Below are positions 34,163 through 47,900 of a stretch of 64,000 nt of DNA, one piece after another. The translations under genes were made by a program, and so were the position numbers. The stretch comes from Myrica gale (Eukaryota > Streptophyta > Magnoliopsida > Fagales > Myricaceae): assembly GCA_963930655.1 (NCBI GenBank), contig OZ005611.1:20199001-20263000 (forward strand). The letters run 5' to 3'. The notes below the pieces were generated by a model. That model was not told the origin of the DNA. It did no database searches and saw only the letters and a program-made list of their open reading frames with translations. Numbering within the stretch: position 1 is the stretch's first letter; the number at the start of each line of letters is the position of its first letter.

Positions 34163-34317
34163 GCCCCAGTTTTGAATTATTTTTTTGTTTTTCCTTTGTG
34201 CAAGGCCGTTAGGCTTTGTTTCTTTCTTATAGCTTTCTTGCTTGTTATTTCACTAAGGCATTTTGAGATTGTATTAATATATAACAATTTCACACCGGTT
34301 ATGAAACATATAACAAT

Positions 34318-34905
34318 TCGAGGGTGTGAATCTTCAAACCTTATGTGGGTTCGTTACAAATGATGTCAAAAGTGGTTATGAGAACCTTTGTTTCCCACTG
34401 TCGAGGCTAAGGAGTGGCTGACCATGGATTTGGTGGCACGGGCACGACCCCAGCCTGGTGAATAAAAACCTCATGGTGCTCGATCAACGTGAAAATTTGG
34501 TCTTAAAAAGGGTGGGGGTATGTAAGATTCTCATATCGGTTAGAAAACACTTTGGATGATTTCATATAAGCTTGGAGACATCTCTATTTGACAAACCAAT
34601 TTTGCAGGGTACGAATCTTCAAGCCTTGTATGAGTTCGTTACAAATGGTATCAGAGCCGGTTGTGGGTTCCTGTGTTACTCCAATGTCGCGCCTATAGAA
34701 CGGCTGACCATGGATCCGATGGTACAAGAACAACTTTGACTTGGTAAATAGAAGTCTTATGATGCTCGACCAACATAGACGTTGGTCTTAAAAGGGTGGG
34801 GGTGTGTAACAGTATCACATCGGTTAGGAAACATATGAGATGACTTTGTATAAGCTTAGTGGCACATTTACTTAGTAAGCCAGTCTTTCAGGGTGTGAAT
34901 CTCCA
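34318..34905 (+). mobile_element. Fossil TRIM array, right part
   Basis: It starts with the 3' end of an LTR (to GTTCGTTACA at 34358). An internal region of about 160 bp and the purine tract AAAAAGGGTGGGGG come next. A full LTR at 34521-34643 is followed by the primer site TGGTATCAGAGCC, then another internal region with AAAAGGGTGGGGG, and a third, truncated LTR from 34805. LTRs of about 123 bp, a primer site, a purine tract and no genes are the defining layout of a TRIM. The repeated LTR-internal-LTR order suggests unequal recombination. Broken and old. Confidence 0.75.
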
Positions 34906-37022
34906 ATTTAGAATACCCTTTTGTATTCAATTTCCCCCGTATAGAGTACAATTTTTTTGAATTAGTCTTCTTTACTAAGGTAAGTAGTTGTGCCTGTAAG
35001 GTTTCTTTAATTTTCTTTTTTACACAAAAAGGTTATAAGGGGTGACCAATGTAGCCTATTCCTTCTGAACGTGATCATAAGAACCTCCTCCTACTTCAAA
35101 ATAACCAATTGGAGCCATAACTACACATCTAGGAAGAAGGAATTGTCACTAGCCCTACAAGAGTGTAGTTGATTTTAGAGGTGTATGTTCAATCCACAGA
35201 CCTCCTACCCCTATACTCATTCTTGGGTGTCCCTATTTTCAAAATTCCAAACTACTTGAGCTACCACTCTAATGGATGCTGTAAGCAGCTTTAGTGGTAA
35301 TCAAAGGTTGCGTGCAACGAACACTCATGCACAGACTATGGTAAGTTTTTTTTTGCTTAATTGTTCCACCAATTTCTATAGTTTGGAAAATTTTAAAGTA
35401 GTTGTTAATGTAAGGGACAACGGAAGACACAAATTTACAAAATAGCACAAATTAGAAATGAAATGTAACTAAGATATGAAGAATTTTTGTATCAACATTC
35501 TTAATTTTTCAAACTTGTTAAAAACATAAACAGAAAAATTTAGGGCATGTTTGTAAATTCAAAATTTTGAGTTCAAATTTTAAGAATTTTTAGATGCAAA
35601 CATGAATTTTAAATTAAGGAATTTAACTTGTTCGATTTTTCACAGGTCCACAATAAAAAAAGAAGAAGAAGAGAAACATCATAGTAGGTATCATATCTAT
35701 GGGCAAATATCAAATTAGATCCAATAACTTTTACTTTATTTTTTTTCCTCCGCATATGTTCTAAAAGACATCAATTGTCACCATCATTTCAATTTGGCTC
35801 TAAAAATACGTAAAAAATGATCGAAATACCTCTCCAAGAAAAAATTATAAAATATATAAAAATGACAGAATTTTATATATTTTTATTTATTACTTTTCAT
35901 TTATATTTCATTTTTTATATTGTTTACAACGAAATTGAACTGAGAGTGATGCTTAATGTCTTTTAAAACTTATGCGCAGGGTGATGATTGAGTTGCTTCT
36001 AAACTGGCACTCCACCAGTATACTAGCATAATCTCTCTCTTGGGAAGCATGTAACTTGACCTTCAGTGAATGAGACATATCAAAGAGGATTCAACTCCTT
36101 TATACTTAAAGCAAACCCATATTAGAGATATGGAGATGGAATGACTCATAAACCTGCTAGGGTGTCGCTTACCCAAGACCCATGATCTCAAAAGCAACTA
36201 AATCCTTAGATGAGACAAATGTTTCAAATGCTTTCTTTATCATATTTTAGGGCCAATGTACTTAAACTAAATCTATTAGATGAAATATGATGAAATTATA
36301 ACAAATTGTTAACAACTTAAAAGTAGATAAATAAATAAATAATGCTGCAGAACATGAAATGAATTATGTTTTAAATGTATTAGAACTGGTTGAGTTTTTA
36401 CATGACAAAAGCAACAAGGTATGAAACATTATACTGTAAAGCATGACAAAAGCAACAATCTTTACTCTCATTTCAAACCCATTTTCTTCTCTCACCGTAG
36501 GCACGCAACTCTTTTCTTTAAAGAGAAGTTCATAGTTGTTGATCTAGTGTATCTGTTCTAATGTAACGGTTTTTTCCTATGTAACTTGGATTTGTTGTCT
36601 TCAATTGGCCAAAGGTGAGTGTCAAGTTATTTCGCATCAGCTTGAATCACAGATTAACACATTGCTGATGTTACTTGGCATATATCATCAACTGTATCAT
36701 TGACATATATCATTTTTTGAGGAATTTTTTTTGTACTGTAAGTGTATTTCAATATTTTTAATATTTTTTAATATTTTAACTTTAAAACACCTTGCATTAT
36801 ATAGAATTTTTTTTTGTCATTTAACCTTATGAGTCCGCCCCTTTGAAATAGGATCTTGGTTCCGCCACTGTCTAGGGCTAACAATCCATAAGAAGAGATC
36901 ATAGTCTAAACCCAACCTTTTTCTTTTTTTGACCTTTTGAAAGTTATTTACTGGTGCATGCTGAGAATACCCCAGCTTCCCTGTTTATAATTTTCTTGTT
37001 GTTTTAACTACAATTATTATTA
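34906..37022. other. AT-rich intergenic DNA, nothing recognised
   Basis: About 2.1 kb without an open frame of interest. The first bases of the LINE-derived insertion's target duplication lie at 37006-37022. Confidence 0.5.
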
Positions 37023-37980
37023 TACATCCGTGTGTACGTTTTGTTTTAACACGAGGGACACTCCTGAATCCTGATTCGATTAACCAACTTCTCTTTAAAA
37101 AACCCCTCTCTAAACTCTCTGTTTTCCCTTCACCAACAGTGTCCCTACGGAGGAGGGGGAGCTCTGGCTCCCTCATCCCCCTCCTCCTTTTTCCTTTTCT
37201 CCTCTTCCTTCCCTCTCCCCCCTTTCCTCCTCTCTGGTTTGATTGGCCGGTGATGTTGGTTGTGTGGTTTGCTTTTTTTGGCACGTGACTTCCAAGCGGC
37301 GCCTGGCGATTTCGAGACCGATGCAGCGCCGCTACTCTGGCTCCGAGGCGATGTCGCATGTCCATACACGCGCCCCACACGTGGCGCGTGGATCTGACTC
37401 GCCGGCGCTTAGGGCCGTGAGTGAGGCCCCCTCCGCCGCTCAGCACCTGCTCCACTTCCCAGATCTGGCCTCTGTGGACCGTTCCCTCTCCCCTGGGCGG
37501 TGGACTTCGTTTTCCCTCCACCATGCACCGCCGCCGGTCCCAATCCGACCAGAAATAAACCCGTTTGGGCCTGCCCCTATGTTTAGGGCTTGTTTTATGT
37601 TATGCTTCCACCCGTTTGGGCTAGCCTCTATGTTTAAGGCTTGTTTAGGTTTATTTATGTGTTTTTCTTATGTTTGCAATTACAGCTAGGATTGCAAGTT
37701 TATCACTCGTCTGGAGCCAGCTCGCCAACTATGTTGGCGATCCTTCAGCGACAGTTCTTTCACGGATTTTCCGTGTTTCCTAGGACCTTCTGGTCCTCTC
37801 GCTTCGGGCTTTGTGTCTGCCACCTCTGAGGACCTTGTGTCCTCTTTAATAGTCACTTCACTGTTGGCCCCTCCGCTGTCGCTTGTAACGCCCATTTTGG
37901 ATTCTTCTCTTTGTTTTCCTAGCTTGTAATTTTTATTTGTATTTTTTTTCAATATATAAAATTATCTGTTTCAAAAAAAA
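37023..37980 (+). mobile_element. LINE (L1)-derived insertion with poly-A tail
   Basis: The 3' end reads TATAAAATTATCTGTTTC followed by A9, the usual tail of plant L1 elements. The flanks AACTACAATTATTATTA (37006-37022) and AACTACAGTAATTATTATT (from 37980) form an imperfect target duplication. The 5' part (37140-37560) is GC-rich and contains open frames but no endonuclease or reverse transcriptase domain. At about 960 bp it is an internally deleted or non-autonomous LINE. It lies about 270 bp upstream of the STL2P start codon. Confidence 0.65.
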
Positions 37981-38247
37981 ACTACAGTAATTATTATTTT
38001 TGAATAATATCTTTAGTAAGAGAATAATATTTGTGCGATGTTGCGTAAAATAGAAAAAAAAGGAGATAACTGTCTTTATGCCTTCTTTTTTCTTTTAATT
38101 CTAAGCATTGTCATCATGCCTTTGACTCGCGAATCGCGATCACATCCGGGTTTCTGGTATTTTCCAGCGTTTGGTTTTCTAGGCGTTGCCAGAATCCCAA
38201 CTCAATTGAAGCAGCTGCAGATCTAACTAGCACCCAGCACTGAAGTT

Positions 38248-41200
38248 ATGGGGAAGAGCAAGGGCCCAGACCCTCCAAACTTCCAGAAATACGGCGTGCC
38301 GTTCTATTCAGCCGCTTGGGTTCCGTACAAGAGCATCAAATTGGTGTCCAAATGCCAAGAAGGGGAGATAGATCGGAACCAATCCAACGACGAAGTTTCT
38401 GGATGCGAGAAATCATCGACTCTTCCGGAACCCTCTGCCGCTCAGAGCTACGTGGTGCTCGCCGGCGGCGGCGGCGAAGGTCGTAGTGGAATCCCAAATG
38501 CCGTCGTTGTTACCCGATTCGATTTCGCATCCAATTCCCTTTCCGAGCAGCCTGTACAATTTCTTATTCAGAGTTAAACTTTGGCCACGAGTCCTCCTTT
38601 CTTTTCTTGTTTGTTCCCTTTTATATATTTCTTGTGAATAGTTAAAAGGATTAAATGTGGGGCTTTTTCTGAATTTTTGGATCACTGTTAATACTTCGTG
38701 ATATTAATTTTCAGCTTTCTCAATTAGCTTAGCTTTAGATTCAAGATTCTATAGGATCAGCTATGACAATTACTGCTTCCATAGTTGTCCAATATAGTCA
38801 TAGAGCAGCGCTACGTGAAAAGTATGTCAATCATGTCCTTTTCTTACTGGAAAGGAAAAGAACTCTGAATGTGCTTTTTCTTTTGTATCTTGTGATATCA
38901 TTTTATTTATTTATGAATATATTATTATTTTTCCTTTCAGGTGGTTAAGCTTGGAACTGGCTCAGATTTGCCTTACAGAATGGCTGTCCACCCTGGTGGG
39001 GATGGCCTCCTTTGTTCACTGCCCAATAGTTGCAGGTATACATTTTTTTCCATCTTTTCCCACTAAGTGACAATGATTCTCTGTAGATTATTGTCTCCAG
39101 AGCTTTGAATACTGTGAAGATTATGTACACCGAGAAGCTCAGAGCCTGTAAAATCTCTGTGAACATTTTAAGGATGTGTGTTACGGTCTTTTCAAGTGGG
39201 TCATAGGCACCGTCGTAGGTATTGCATAGATTCAATTCTCTTAGATACAAACCTAGCAAGCACTAGCCGTCCGCCACACGATTTTATGAAGTGGGTAGTC
39301 GACCTTGTTTTATGTACTTCCAAGTCTCTGGATCAATTTGTCTGGTAGAGAGTATTGTCCGCAGACTAATTGGTCTGGTAGAGAGTATTGTCCGCAGACT
39401 AACAAAATTTGCCATAGTGCTGGATCAATTTGTTCTCAAATCGTGACAGCATATTGGACAACTAATTCGTAGACTATGGTTCAATGGCAACAGATAGTAC
39501 TAGAATGAATTTCATGGCTAGCACAGCATATTAGAGTACCATATTGGCAACAATAAGTCCTCCACGTTTAGAGTTGGCGCTTCAGTTAGGACTAGTGACC
39601 CAAACTGATTAAGCTAATAAGATTTGCTCTATGAAATAATATGTGTTACAATCAATAGCTCATACAAATTTCAAGAGTTCCTAAATTTACTTCTTTTCTC
39701 TTCAAGATCCTAGAGTAACTCAATCAAGAACTACTGAGGAGGACCTCAAATGGTATGCTGTTGGAATTGGGGCCCTACGGCATAAGGTAAATTAACACCA
39801 TATCCCTCATGAAAAAAACTAAGCCAAGAGGTTTAACTGGGAATAGGAGATTAGTTGCTGAGAATAGGGGGATGAAACAGATAAATAAGGCAATTAGATA
39901 TTGCACAAGTACGTGACTTGGAGACTTCATGAATTTCAACGTGAAGAAACGCATTTTTCAAAAATGTGACGGAACAAAATAAATATTCCATTTTAGTTCG
40001 CTGTGTGAAAATAGTTTGTATAAATTAAACCATCACTGTTGTCATTCCAGTTAATTGAGAGTTTTTTATCTATAATTGGGCTTTTCCCATGCAGATGGTT
40101 TGAGTGGGATAGAGAAAAGAACAAGGAAATTGAGAAAGTGGGCCTAAAGCTGTCTGATAAAGTGCTCACACAGTTGGAAGATGTTGGACAGCAATTAGCA
40201 TTGGCATTTAATAATGAGGGTTCTGCACTTGCCGCCGGTGGGGAGGTAATTTTCTTTGGGATATTATGACCCTCGTGGAGTCAATTCTCCAGTTTATTTT
40301 ACATATTTGTAGTGGCTAACTGTGTATATGGTTCAATGAAATGAAAGCTGTGATTTGTCGGTGGACTAAAATGCTATTTCCCATGGCTGGATTTCTTTTT
40401 CCCAAAATTTTCTCTTCTTTCATCCAGATATAAGATGCCATATTATTGCAGTACAGGATGGCAATTTGAGGGTCTTCAAGTGGCCTAGCTGGGAAATTAC
40501 TCTCAATGAGGCTAGCACTCATACTACTGTGAAGGACTTACATTTCAGGTTTAATGGCATGCACTTGGAATTCCATCTCAAATTTGCAAGATATTTCTAT
40601 ATTTTTCCTCCTTTTTGTGTAAAGAAGCTGTGCTTACACTCTGGCTCGGTTGCCTTGCAGCTCTGATGGGAAATATCTTGTCTCCTTGGGAAATAGTGGC
40701 CCTGCTAGGGTCTGGGATGTGACGTCCTCCACGGTTGTGGCTTCTCTTCCAAAGGAAAATGTAAGCAATTCATTAGAATTTTCCCTTGAGGGAAAATCAA
40801 TTCATTTTCAACTTCAATTGAACAAGGACGATACTTGGCTTTCTAAGTTCGCAGGTGCTTTCATTAAAGTAGTATTGGTTGCTATCTAGTCATGCTTTTG
40901 TCAATTGTGTGGTTATTGAGCATCAATAAGCAGAAAGCAAAGTGCATTGTAAAACCTACAAACTTCAGTGACTCAGCTAACCCAAGATATAAGTGGCACC
41001 CGCCTGATGATGACCTTATGAACCAAGTGTATTGGAGAAGTAAAATCATTTATCTTTTAGAGAGTATTGACACTTTTCCTTTGATCTGAGTTTATAATTT
41101 TCCTACTGGGGTCAAGCTAATTGAATTGACCACATGCAGGACGAGGTTTTTTGCTCATGTAGGTTTTCTGGGAGTAATGATAAGAATCATGTTCTATATA

Positions 41201-43464
41201 TTACTGCAGTCACAGGTGAACACTCATACTAGTAGCTATCCTTCTAGTTTCTGAAGTTTTTGCCTCTACATTACAGTCTAGTAAGATCGCTGCTGTCATT
41301 ATCACTCTACATAGGTAAAGGTGGGAGCATTGTAACCTGGAATACCGCCACATGGAAGAGGATTGGATCAAAGCCTGTGGTTCGAGACACAATTTCAGCC
41401 TTCAATGTTTCGCCCGACGGCAAACTCCTTGCCTGGTAGAATTCACTGCTAGTTTGAAGTTCTTGAGGACATTAATTGTCACCTTCCTCTTGACTATACT
41501 CTTGAATATTTTGTATTTGATAGAGTATTGTGTCATAGATCATCAATGATCCTCTCACATAGAGCATCTGCAGTGGAAATCTCAGTAGTGAATGCTCAAC
41601 TCTTGCAGCAAAAAAGAACATAACTTAAATGCTTTTGTAGGCATCCTGGAAAGCAATGTCAATGTTTTCCCGGACTATTTGCTTAAGGCAAAACAGTTCA
41701 TCATGACAACATCTTGTTTTAAGGATCACCCGTTCTTAATGATATCACCGTTTCTTGTGTCACAAAATTGCTAAAACTTGCTTTCTTGGTCGAACCCCTT
41801 GAACGAATGGTCTGCTATGTTTATGAAAATAAGGAAGCTAACTATTTTCCCCCATAACAATCTGTTATGCCTTCTGTAGAGTTAATTGCTACCATGCATC
41901 TGCCTAAAAAAAGAAAAAATGTCTTACCATGAATCTTCATGAGCATCCCTTTGATTTGTGGACATGCAGTGGGACAACTCAAGGAGATATTTTGATTTTA
42001 AATTCAACCAATTTGCGGGTTCAGACAATCGTTTGGAAAGCACACCTTGGCTTTGTAACTGCACTGGCATTCTCTCAGGATTCAAGGTTTTAATCAGCAA
42101 ATCTGCATTTCTTTTAATATTAAGCTGTAGCACTTCCCTACTAGCAATTAGTGTTTTTCAGTAAACCATTTAACTCTGAATACAGGGGTTTGGCTTCTGC
42201 ATCCCTGGACTCAAGTGCAAGGGTGACAATTATTGAGGACAAGAAGAAAACTGGTATGTGCCTTCCTTATTTTCTGATGTGATTTCTGAATGATGTATCA
42301 CTCTGCTGCTGGGTTTGCTTTGTCAAACTGCCTTCTACCTGCTAAACAAATGATTGATAATACCTGATTTGGGTTCGAAATGCAAACATGGGCTACCAAG
42401 CATTAGGATGTTCTTGAGCCTCTCATGGCTGCATGGCTTCATTGAAAGGATTGCTCTCATGGAAATGGAATTTTAGGAAGCATGAAATTTTAACCCTGGA
42501 AGTTTTGATAGCAGATAGAATTGAACTGTTCAACCTAAACCTGGAAGGTTGATGCCTTCACCGTAAAACTAAGTAAGATGTTTAGCATACAGTCTTCTGT
42601 CATTGCCCTTCTGTTGTGCCATCTTTTCCTGACAGTTATTTTTCCTCCCTTTCTGTTCAAGTTTCACGTACTTCTCATTTTGTGGACTGTTTCCTCAGTT
42701 TTCTATGATCTATTTATTCTCAATCCAAATGTGCTTTAGTCTAATATTGCATGTTCGTTTGTAAAAGTATTCTAGGATACAAATGAATGCAACAAAATTC
42801 ACAAAACCAATATCCAAAATCTCAAAATATCTTACACAAACACCAACAACTTTTCACACAAATTTCAATAACTTTTAAAAAAAAAATCCAACAAATCCTC
42901 TCTCTCCATACTTTTTCACTAAATCTAATATTTTTTTATTAAAAAATTACATCAAATCATCTCTTTCTACACCTTTTTACAGACTCTAGTAAAAATTAAA
43001 TATCTTTAAAACTTTTCACCAATTTTTACACAAAAACATATAAAACTCTAATCTACATAAATATACACAATTCTATCAAAAATCCAAGAAATTTTAGAAT
43101 TATTTACAAAACGAACATTAGGTCGCCTAGGCCACTTAGACTGGCTTGATCCAAAATTTTGGAAGCCTTGTTGCCTCAGAATAGAACAGGATGAGTCGTC
43201 AGCCGAAAAGAAAGACCGTGGCTTTACATCCAAGCAGAGGACTTGAGCTACAATTCTAACTTATTGACCATTTTCAGGGAACTTTACCGGGGAGATGGGA
43301 ATTCGCATCTCTATCCAGTTAAGTTATGAGGTGTCAAGCTGTGATTCACTCCTATTTCTTGGGTTTCTTTTTTTCCAGGAGGCTTAAACTTATGGATGGT
43401 TGTGCTCATCATTATACTTGCCCTTGCTGTATATTTTATGAAGAAGGAAGGAATCCCTAGCTAG
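38248..43464 (+). CDS. STL2P: SEC12-like WD40 membrane protein (STL2P type)
   Basis: This is a relative of SEC12, the ER exchange factor that loads SAR1 with GTP to start COPII coat assembly. PHF1, which helps phosphate transporters leave the ER, is a sister protein. Ten exons join in frame to 403 residues: 38248-38553, 38941-39035, 40095-40245, 40457-40548, 40661-40760, 41140-41215, 41315-41435, 41970-42086, 42186-42253 and 43379-43464. The N-terminus holds VLAGGGGEGRSGIPNA (residues 71-86), the SEC12-family loop. WD40 blades follow, for example DGNLRVFKWPSWEI, VSLGNSGPARVWDVTSSTVV and GLASASLDSSARV. One C-terminal membrane segment (LNLWMVVLIIILALAVYFM, about 378-396) anchors the propeller, which faces the cytosol. 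The Arabidopsis protein is about 393 residues. The frame looks intact. Intron 9 holds a MITE. Confidence 0.92.
39341..39402. repeat. Two-copy 33-bp tandem repeat in STL2P intron 2
   Basis: TCTGGTAGAGAGTATTGTCC occurs at 39341 and 39374, each followed by GCAGACTAA. The copies are nearly identical. Confidence 0.9.
42751..43118. mobile_element. AT-rich MITE, family B, copy 3, in STL2P intron 9
   Basis: The ends ATGTTCGTTTGTAAAAG and TTTACAAAACGAACAT are inverted repeats. The interior matches 3161-3486 closely. About 370 bp, no coding capacity. It is the best-preserved copy in the window. Confidence 0.7.
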
Positions 43465-44946
43465 GAGTTGCAGTTTTGTACTTTTTGAAGGTGGAAATTA
43501 TACCAATAGAACCTGTCAAAAGCTCTTTCAATTTGCATGGACCTTTGGTGATAGTCTAATATTTACTATTTTTCATTTTAAGTGTACTTTTCTTGTTCTT
43601 CAAGCTCAACCCATCATAGTATAATCTGTATTTGTTTTTTCCGTAAATGAAATGTGATTTTCATTTAAGCAGAATAACAAGTGTAGTTCTCATTTTCATT
43701 TCGACATAACCGTTGTAGCATCTTACCCTTTTGAGCTACCTATAGGAGAGTTTTTTTAAGACAAACTCGTAATGTGAGTTAGATTGCCAGGGACCCAAAG
43801 ATTTTCTAATTTTAATTCGTCAAAAGTTAATAAAAATGAATATGGGTTTCTATCTCCTTCCCAATTCTTGTATGTAAGAGTCAAAACCATCATCCGTCCA
43901 TTCTTCAGATTAGGAGTGAAATTCACCACAAAAAGCCTTATGCAAAGAGAAGTGTTGGCTCTAAAACTATCACCCGTTATATTCGGTTTGAACTCTCAAT
44001 TTCATACGCACTCAAAAATTTCGGCCTTTGTCCATTCTCCTTAAAAGATGGTTGTCAGAAAGATAAAAATAGACCCAATTCAGTTGCTCTATTAAGATAT
44101 TTCTATTTGAGGTAATTTTTATCTTTCTAGAAGGGCTTCTTTGTCATCTCTAATAGGAAAAAAATAGACCAACGGCTGAAATTGATAAATAGTGGAACTT
44201 TGAAGACGTGATGAAAATAAAAATTCATGAATAATATTTTAATATATAGTTCGGGAATTAAAAGTGAATATAACCCCATTCATATTGCTGCTGGTTTCTG
44301 ATCAGCCCAAACAAGGAACTCCACTAATCCTCCTTTCCTCCAAACGCTTCTATTCTATAGTATACGTTTGTATTTGTTTTCTTGAGCAAAAACAGCCAAT
44401 TCCATATGCTGTCATTCGGATCCATTTCTTCAACGCCCAGGGCCTAATGATCCGCTTGAAAAGATGATATAAGATGCTGGTTTTTATGGTCACAGATACA
44501 AGAGTTTAGTCGATGAGCATTAGCAAGATATGTTTCTTGCATTGAAAAAACATCAGCAATTCTCTTATAATTTCAGTTTTAACATTTCTCCTTGGGATAA
44601 TACTAACACTGCTTCTTTGAGTTCCGTGTACAACCATGAAAGTAAGTGGAGCAAAGAAAAAAGCGATGATTTGCTCTATATTCCGACCTAATTCTCAGAT
44701 CTTTCAAATAATTCGACCTGGCAAGGGATAAACTATACAATAAGCTTTTTAAAGCGTGAATCCCAATTTGAAATGATTTAAATTAATCCTAGACTAGAGA
44801 AACATGTCACTATAATTGAGAATATTTTTAAGACAGTTCCAAGAGTATATTCGCACCAATGAAAGGAGATTAAGGCTCTTTTGAGACTGTACGGAGAAAG
44901 TTACCAGGATAGATATGTAGAAATGCTGTTAAGTTAAAAGCAAGCA
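43465..44946. other. Intergenic space between two convergent genes
   Basis: Contains the 3' flank of STL2P and the 3' flank of the kinase/CYTH gene on the opposite strand. No gene of its own. Small frames at 43784-44044 and 44264-44467 have no recognisable content. Confidence 0.5.
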
Positions 44947-47900
44947 TTATTGGCGTTTCCTTTGGTAGAGAGAATAACCAACAAGGGCAGACATCGAGAA
45001 AGTCCAAAGCACCTGCCATAAAAATATACATTTAGCTCGGAATGTAATTTGCAAAGCAAGAATAATTATAGTGGGAAGTAATACAGTTATCTTGAGCAGT
45101 TTAACTAGAAAACGCGACAGAAAATACTGCACCAACCGTGTTGATGGTGTGCCAGCGTTCAAGCCTTTTGATCCTCGACTGCATGTCAACAATAATCCCT
45201 TCAATTGGAGATACCTCCCTACATGGTGAGGATTCTGACGCTGAACTGCAACCCTGTTGGTTACACCATGGTATTTCAACTATATATTAGAGATGTAGCA
45301 AATTCAGTGTAGTTTGGGCTATTAGGTAGAAAAGGTACTGTCCTCTCTAATTCCCTTTGTTTTGGAGATTTGTACATCTGGGGATAATAACCCGGAATAG
45401 ACTGGACAAAGCTATACAAAAGTATACTAAAATTTTAATCACGAAATTATCCTTCATTCAAACATCAGCAGTAAAAATCTATCATTCTCATTAACTCAGA
45501 TGGAAATACCTGAGATTGAATAAACTCAACAAGTTCCTGCAGCCTTGCAGCTTGCTGAGGGTTAATTCCACTGGAACCTCTTTCCATTGCTGGTAATCTC
45601 TCCAAAATTATTTGAAGATAACTCTGTAAGTACAACAAGGATGTAAGTGAATTCAGGAAGCATAAAATATGATGAAAGAGAGCCTTGTGATTATTCTGTT
45701 TGTAGGGAGGCTATTGGATAGACAGGCAACCATAATTTTATATATTCAAGTGGCAAGGGCAAAACCTTCGTCGAATATAAGCCATCCAGTCTAAGCATTG
45801 AACCAGCAGCTGCCACAGCCTCTTTATTAACGCCTTTTATTTGTAGGTAAGGACTAGGGACATCTTGTAGATGATCCACCTCGATTAGAATCTAGAAGAG
45901 GTAACCAAGATAGATTTTACAGACCATATAAATATTTTCAGACATCATAAGTGGAACCATGATCTTTAAAGAAAAAAAAAAAGCACAAGATAGCAAACAA
46001 CAATATCTCAGTACATGGATAGGGGAAACAGAGGAAGAAAATCTTATAATAGCGGAAATTGGAAAATATCATGCTTTACCATTATCTGATTATCAAGCAT
46101 GAACACCTATAATATCATCCAATGCACAATAAGAAGTGGAACCATGATCTCGAAAAAAAAAGCACGAGATAGCGAACAATAGTATCTCAGTACATGGATA
46201 GGGGAAACAGGGGAAGCCAATCTTATAATAGCGGAAATTGGAAAACATCATGCTTTACCATTATCTGATTATCAAGCATGAACACCTATAATATCGTCCA
46301 ATGCATAATAAGATGACTCCGGGCATGAAAATTAAGTAATATTGATATCACACAATCTCCTATGAACCATAGATCTATCGCTATCCAGAATATAAACTAC
46401 ATGAAAATTGTTTTTCCTATTTCTTTTTATTATTATTATGATGGAAATGCTGCATACTACAGGTCTTACAAAGTAAGATATTCAGATGAAACAAATTGAA
46501 TAAGAGAACTTGGAGCGACATCCCATCGGTGAAATCAGGAACCAGAATAGCAGAATAGTGAAACTTCAACCCCAAATACGCGTATTACAACAAAAAGTAA
46601 CTTGCTAGAACTCGAACTGACCTTTCCATCTTGGTAAATGAAAGCAGATGCTTCTATATAAGCTACAGCTTGATACCTGGCATCACAATGGGATATAACA
46701 TGAGGTTTCAACAACTAATACTTTCAAAACGTAAAAATAAAAAATAAAAAATTTATCCCTACTAATTTACAGCTAAAACCATCATGTGGAATTATTCGTC
46801 CCTACTAATTTACTCACTTCCAAAACACCAGAAACTATAACATCATCAACCACACAAGGTTTCAACAAATCACATATAATCCCTCTTGTATTCCAATCTT
46901 TTTGGTAATGAAAAATTATCATAGGCATATGTAAAACATCCACTATGTTATGAACCCTTTAAAATATCTAGTGCATCATAGAAGAGCTCGTTAATTTCAG
47001 TAGAGAACTCAGTATACCGCACATATGATTATTTCTTTACCTAACAATCAAGGGCAAAAAAACAAGACTGCAAGCTTATATATGTCGCTTACCCAAGGTT
47101 AAGAAGACCAGCAACTGTACAAATGCTGATGTCAAAATCTACTTTAGGTTGAATGATGAAGTTCCCTTCTCTTATAGGCTAACAAAAAAAAACAACAACA
47201 ACAACAAAATATTTGAGCATCCACGACGCTTTTAGAGCAAGGATATGCACCATTTTATTGTAGACAAATCAATGTCACCACAAACCTCCCGAATCAGCAA
47301 TGCAAATCTGCCCTCACATATTCTGACCCGTATGCAGTCACTCTCTGTCAACTGTCCATTAGTGGGAATTCCAGTTTGCCTCAAATATATGTCAATAAAA
47401 TTCTGAACAGAACTGCAGAACTTTTCTGGATCGAGAATTTTTAAAATATCTTGATAAAGCACCTGTTATTGATTGTAAACAACAGAAACCTGTCATGAAA
47501 CTACGTTGCATAAAAAGTCAAGCCAGAACAACGTTGCATGACCAAACACTTACTTGCTTATTACTCTTCAATACAAACAACGAGCTTTCAGGGGAAAGCA
47601 CAGGATCAAAGTCATTTCGAATTTTGAGCTGCAACATGGTGTAACACCATACTTAACTCTCAGAAATCACACATTAGTATTAATAAAGTGTAGAGTAATA
47701 TAATACAGTTTCACAATTTTGATCCAAAACTAGCATGAAAATAGTTTCCCAAAAGAGAAGAAAAAAAAACAGTTTTCCAAGAAAGAAAAATGTGGCCAAT
47801 CGGAATTACAATTTCACCAGGAAAGACATTGTCTCCACAATGAGTATTCTCCTGAATTTTAATATTACAACAGGAGTTCTTCATAGCAAAATCAGTGGAG

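Noticed and set aside
37243-37689. 148-codon GC-rich frame
   Set aside because: It lies in the LINE-derived insertion, with an antisense frame of similar length (36985-37524), and shows no domain.
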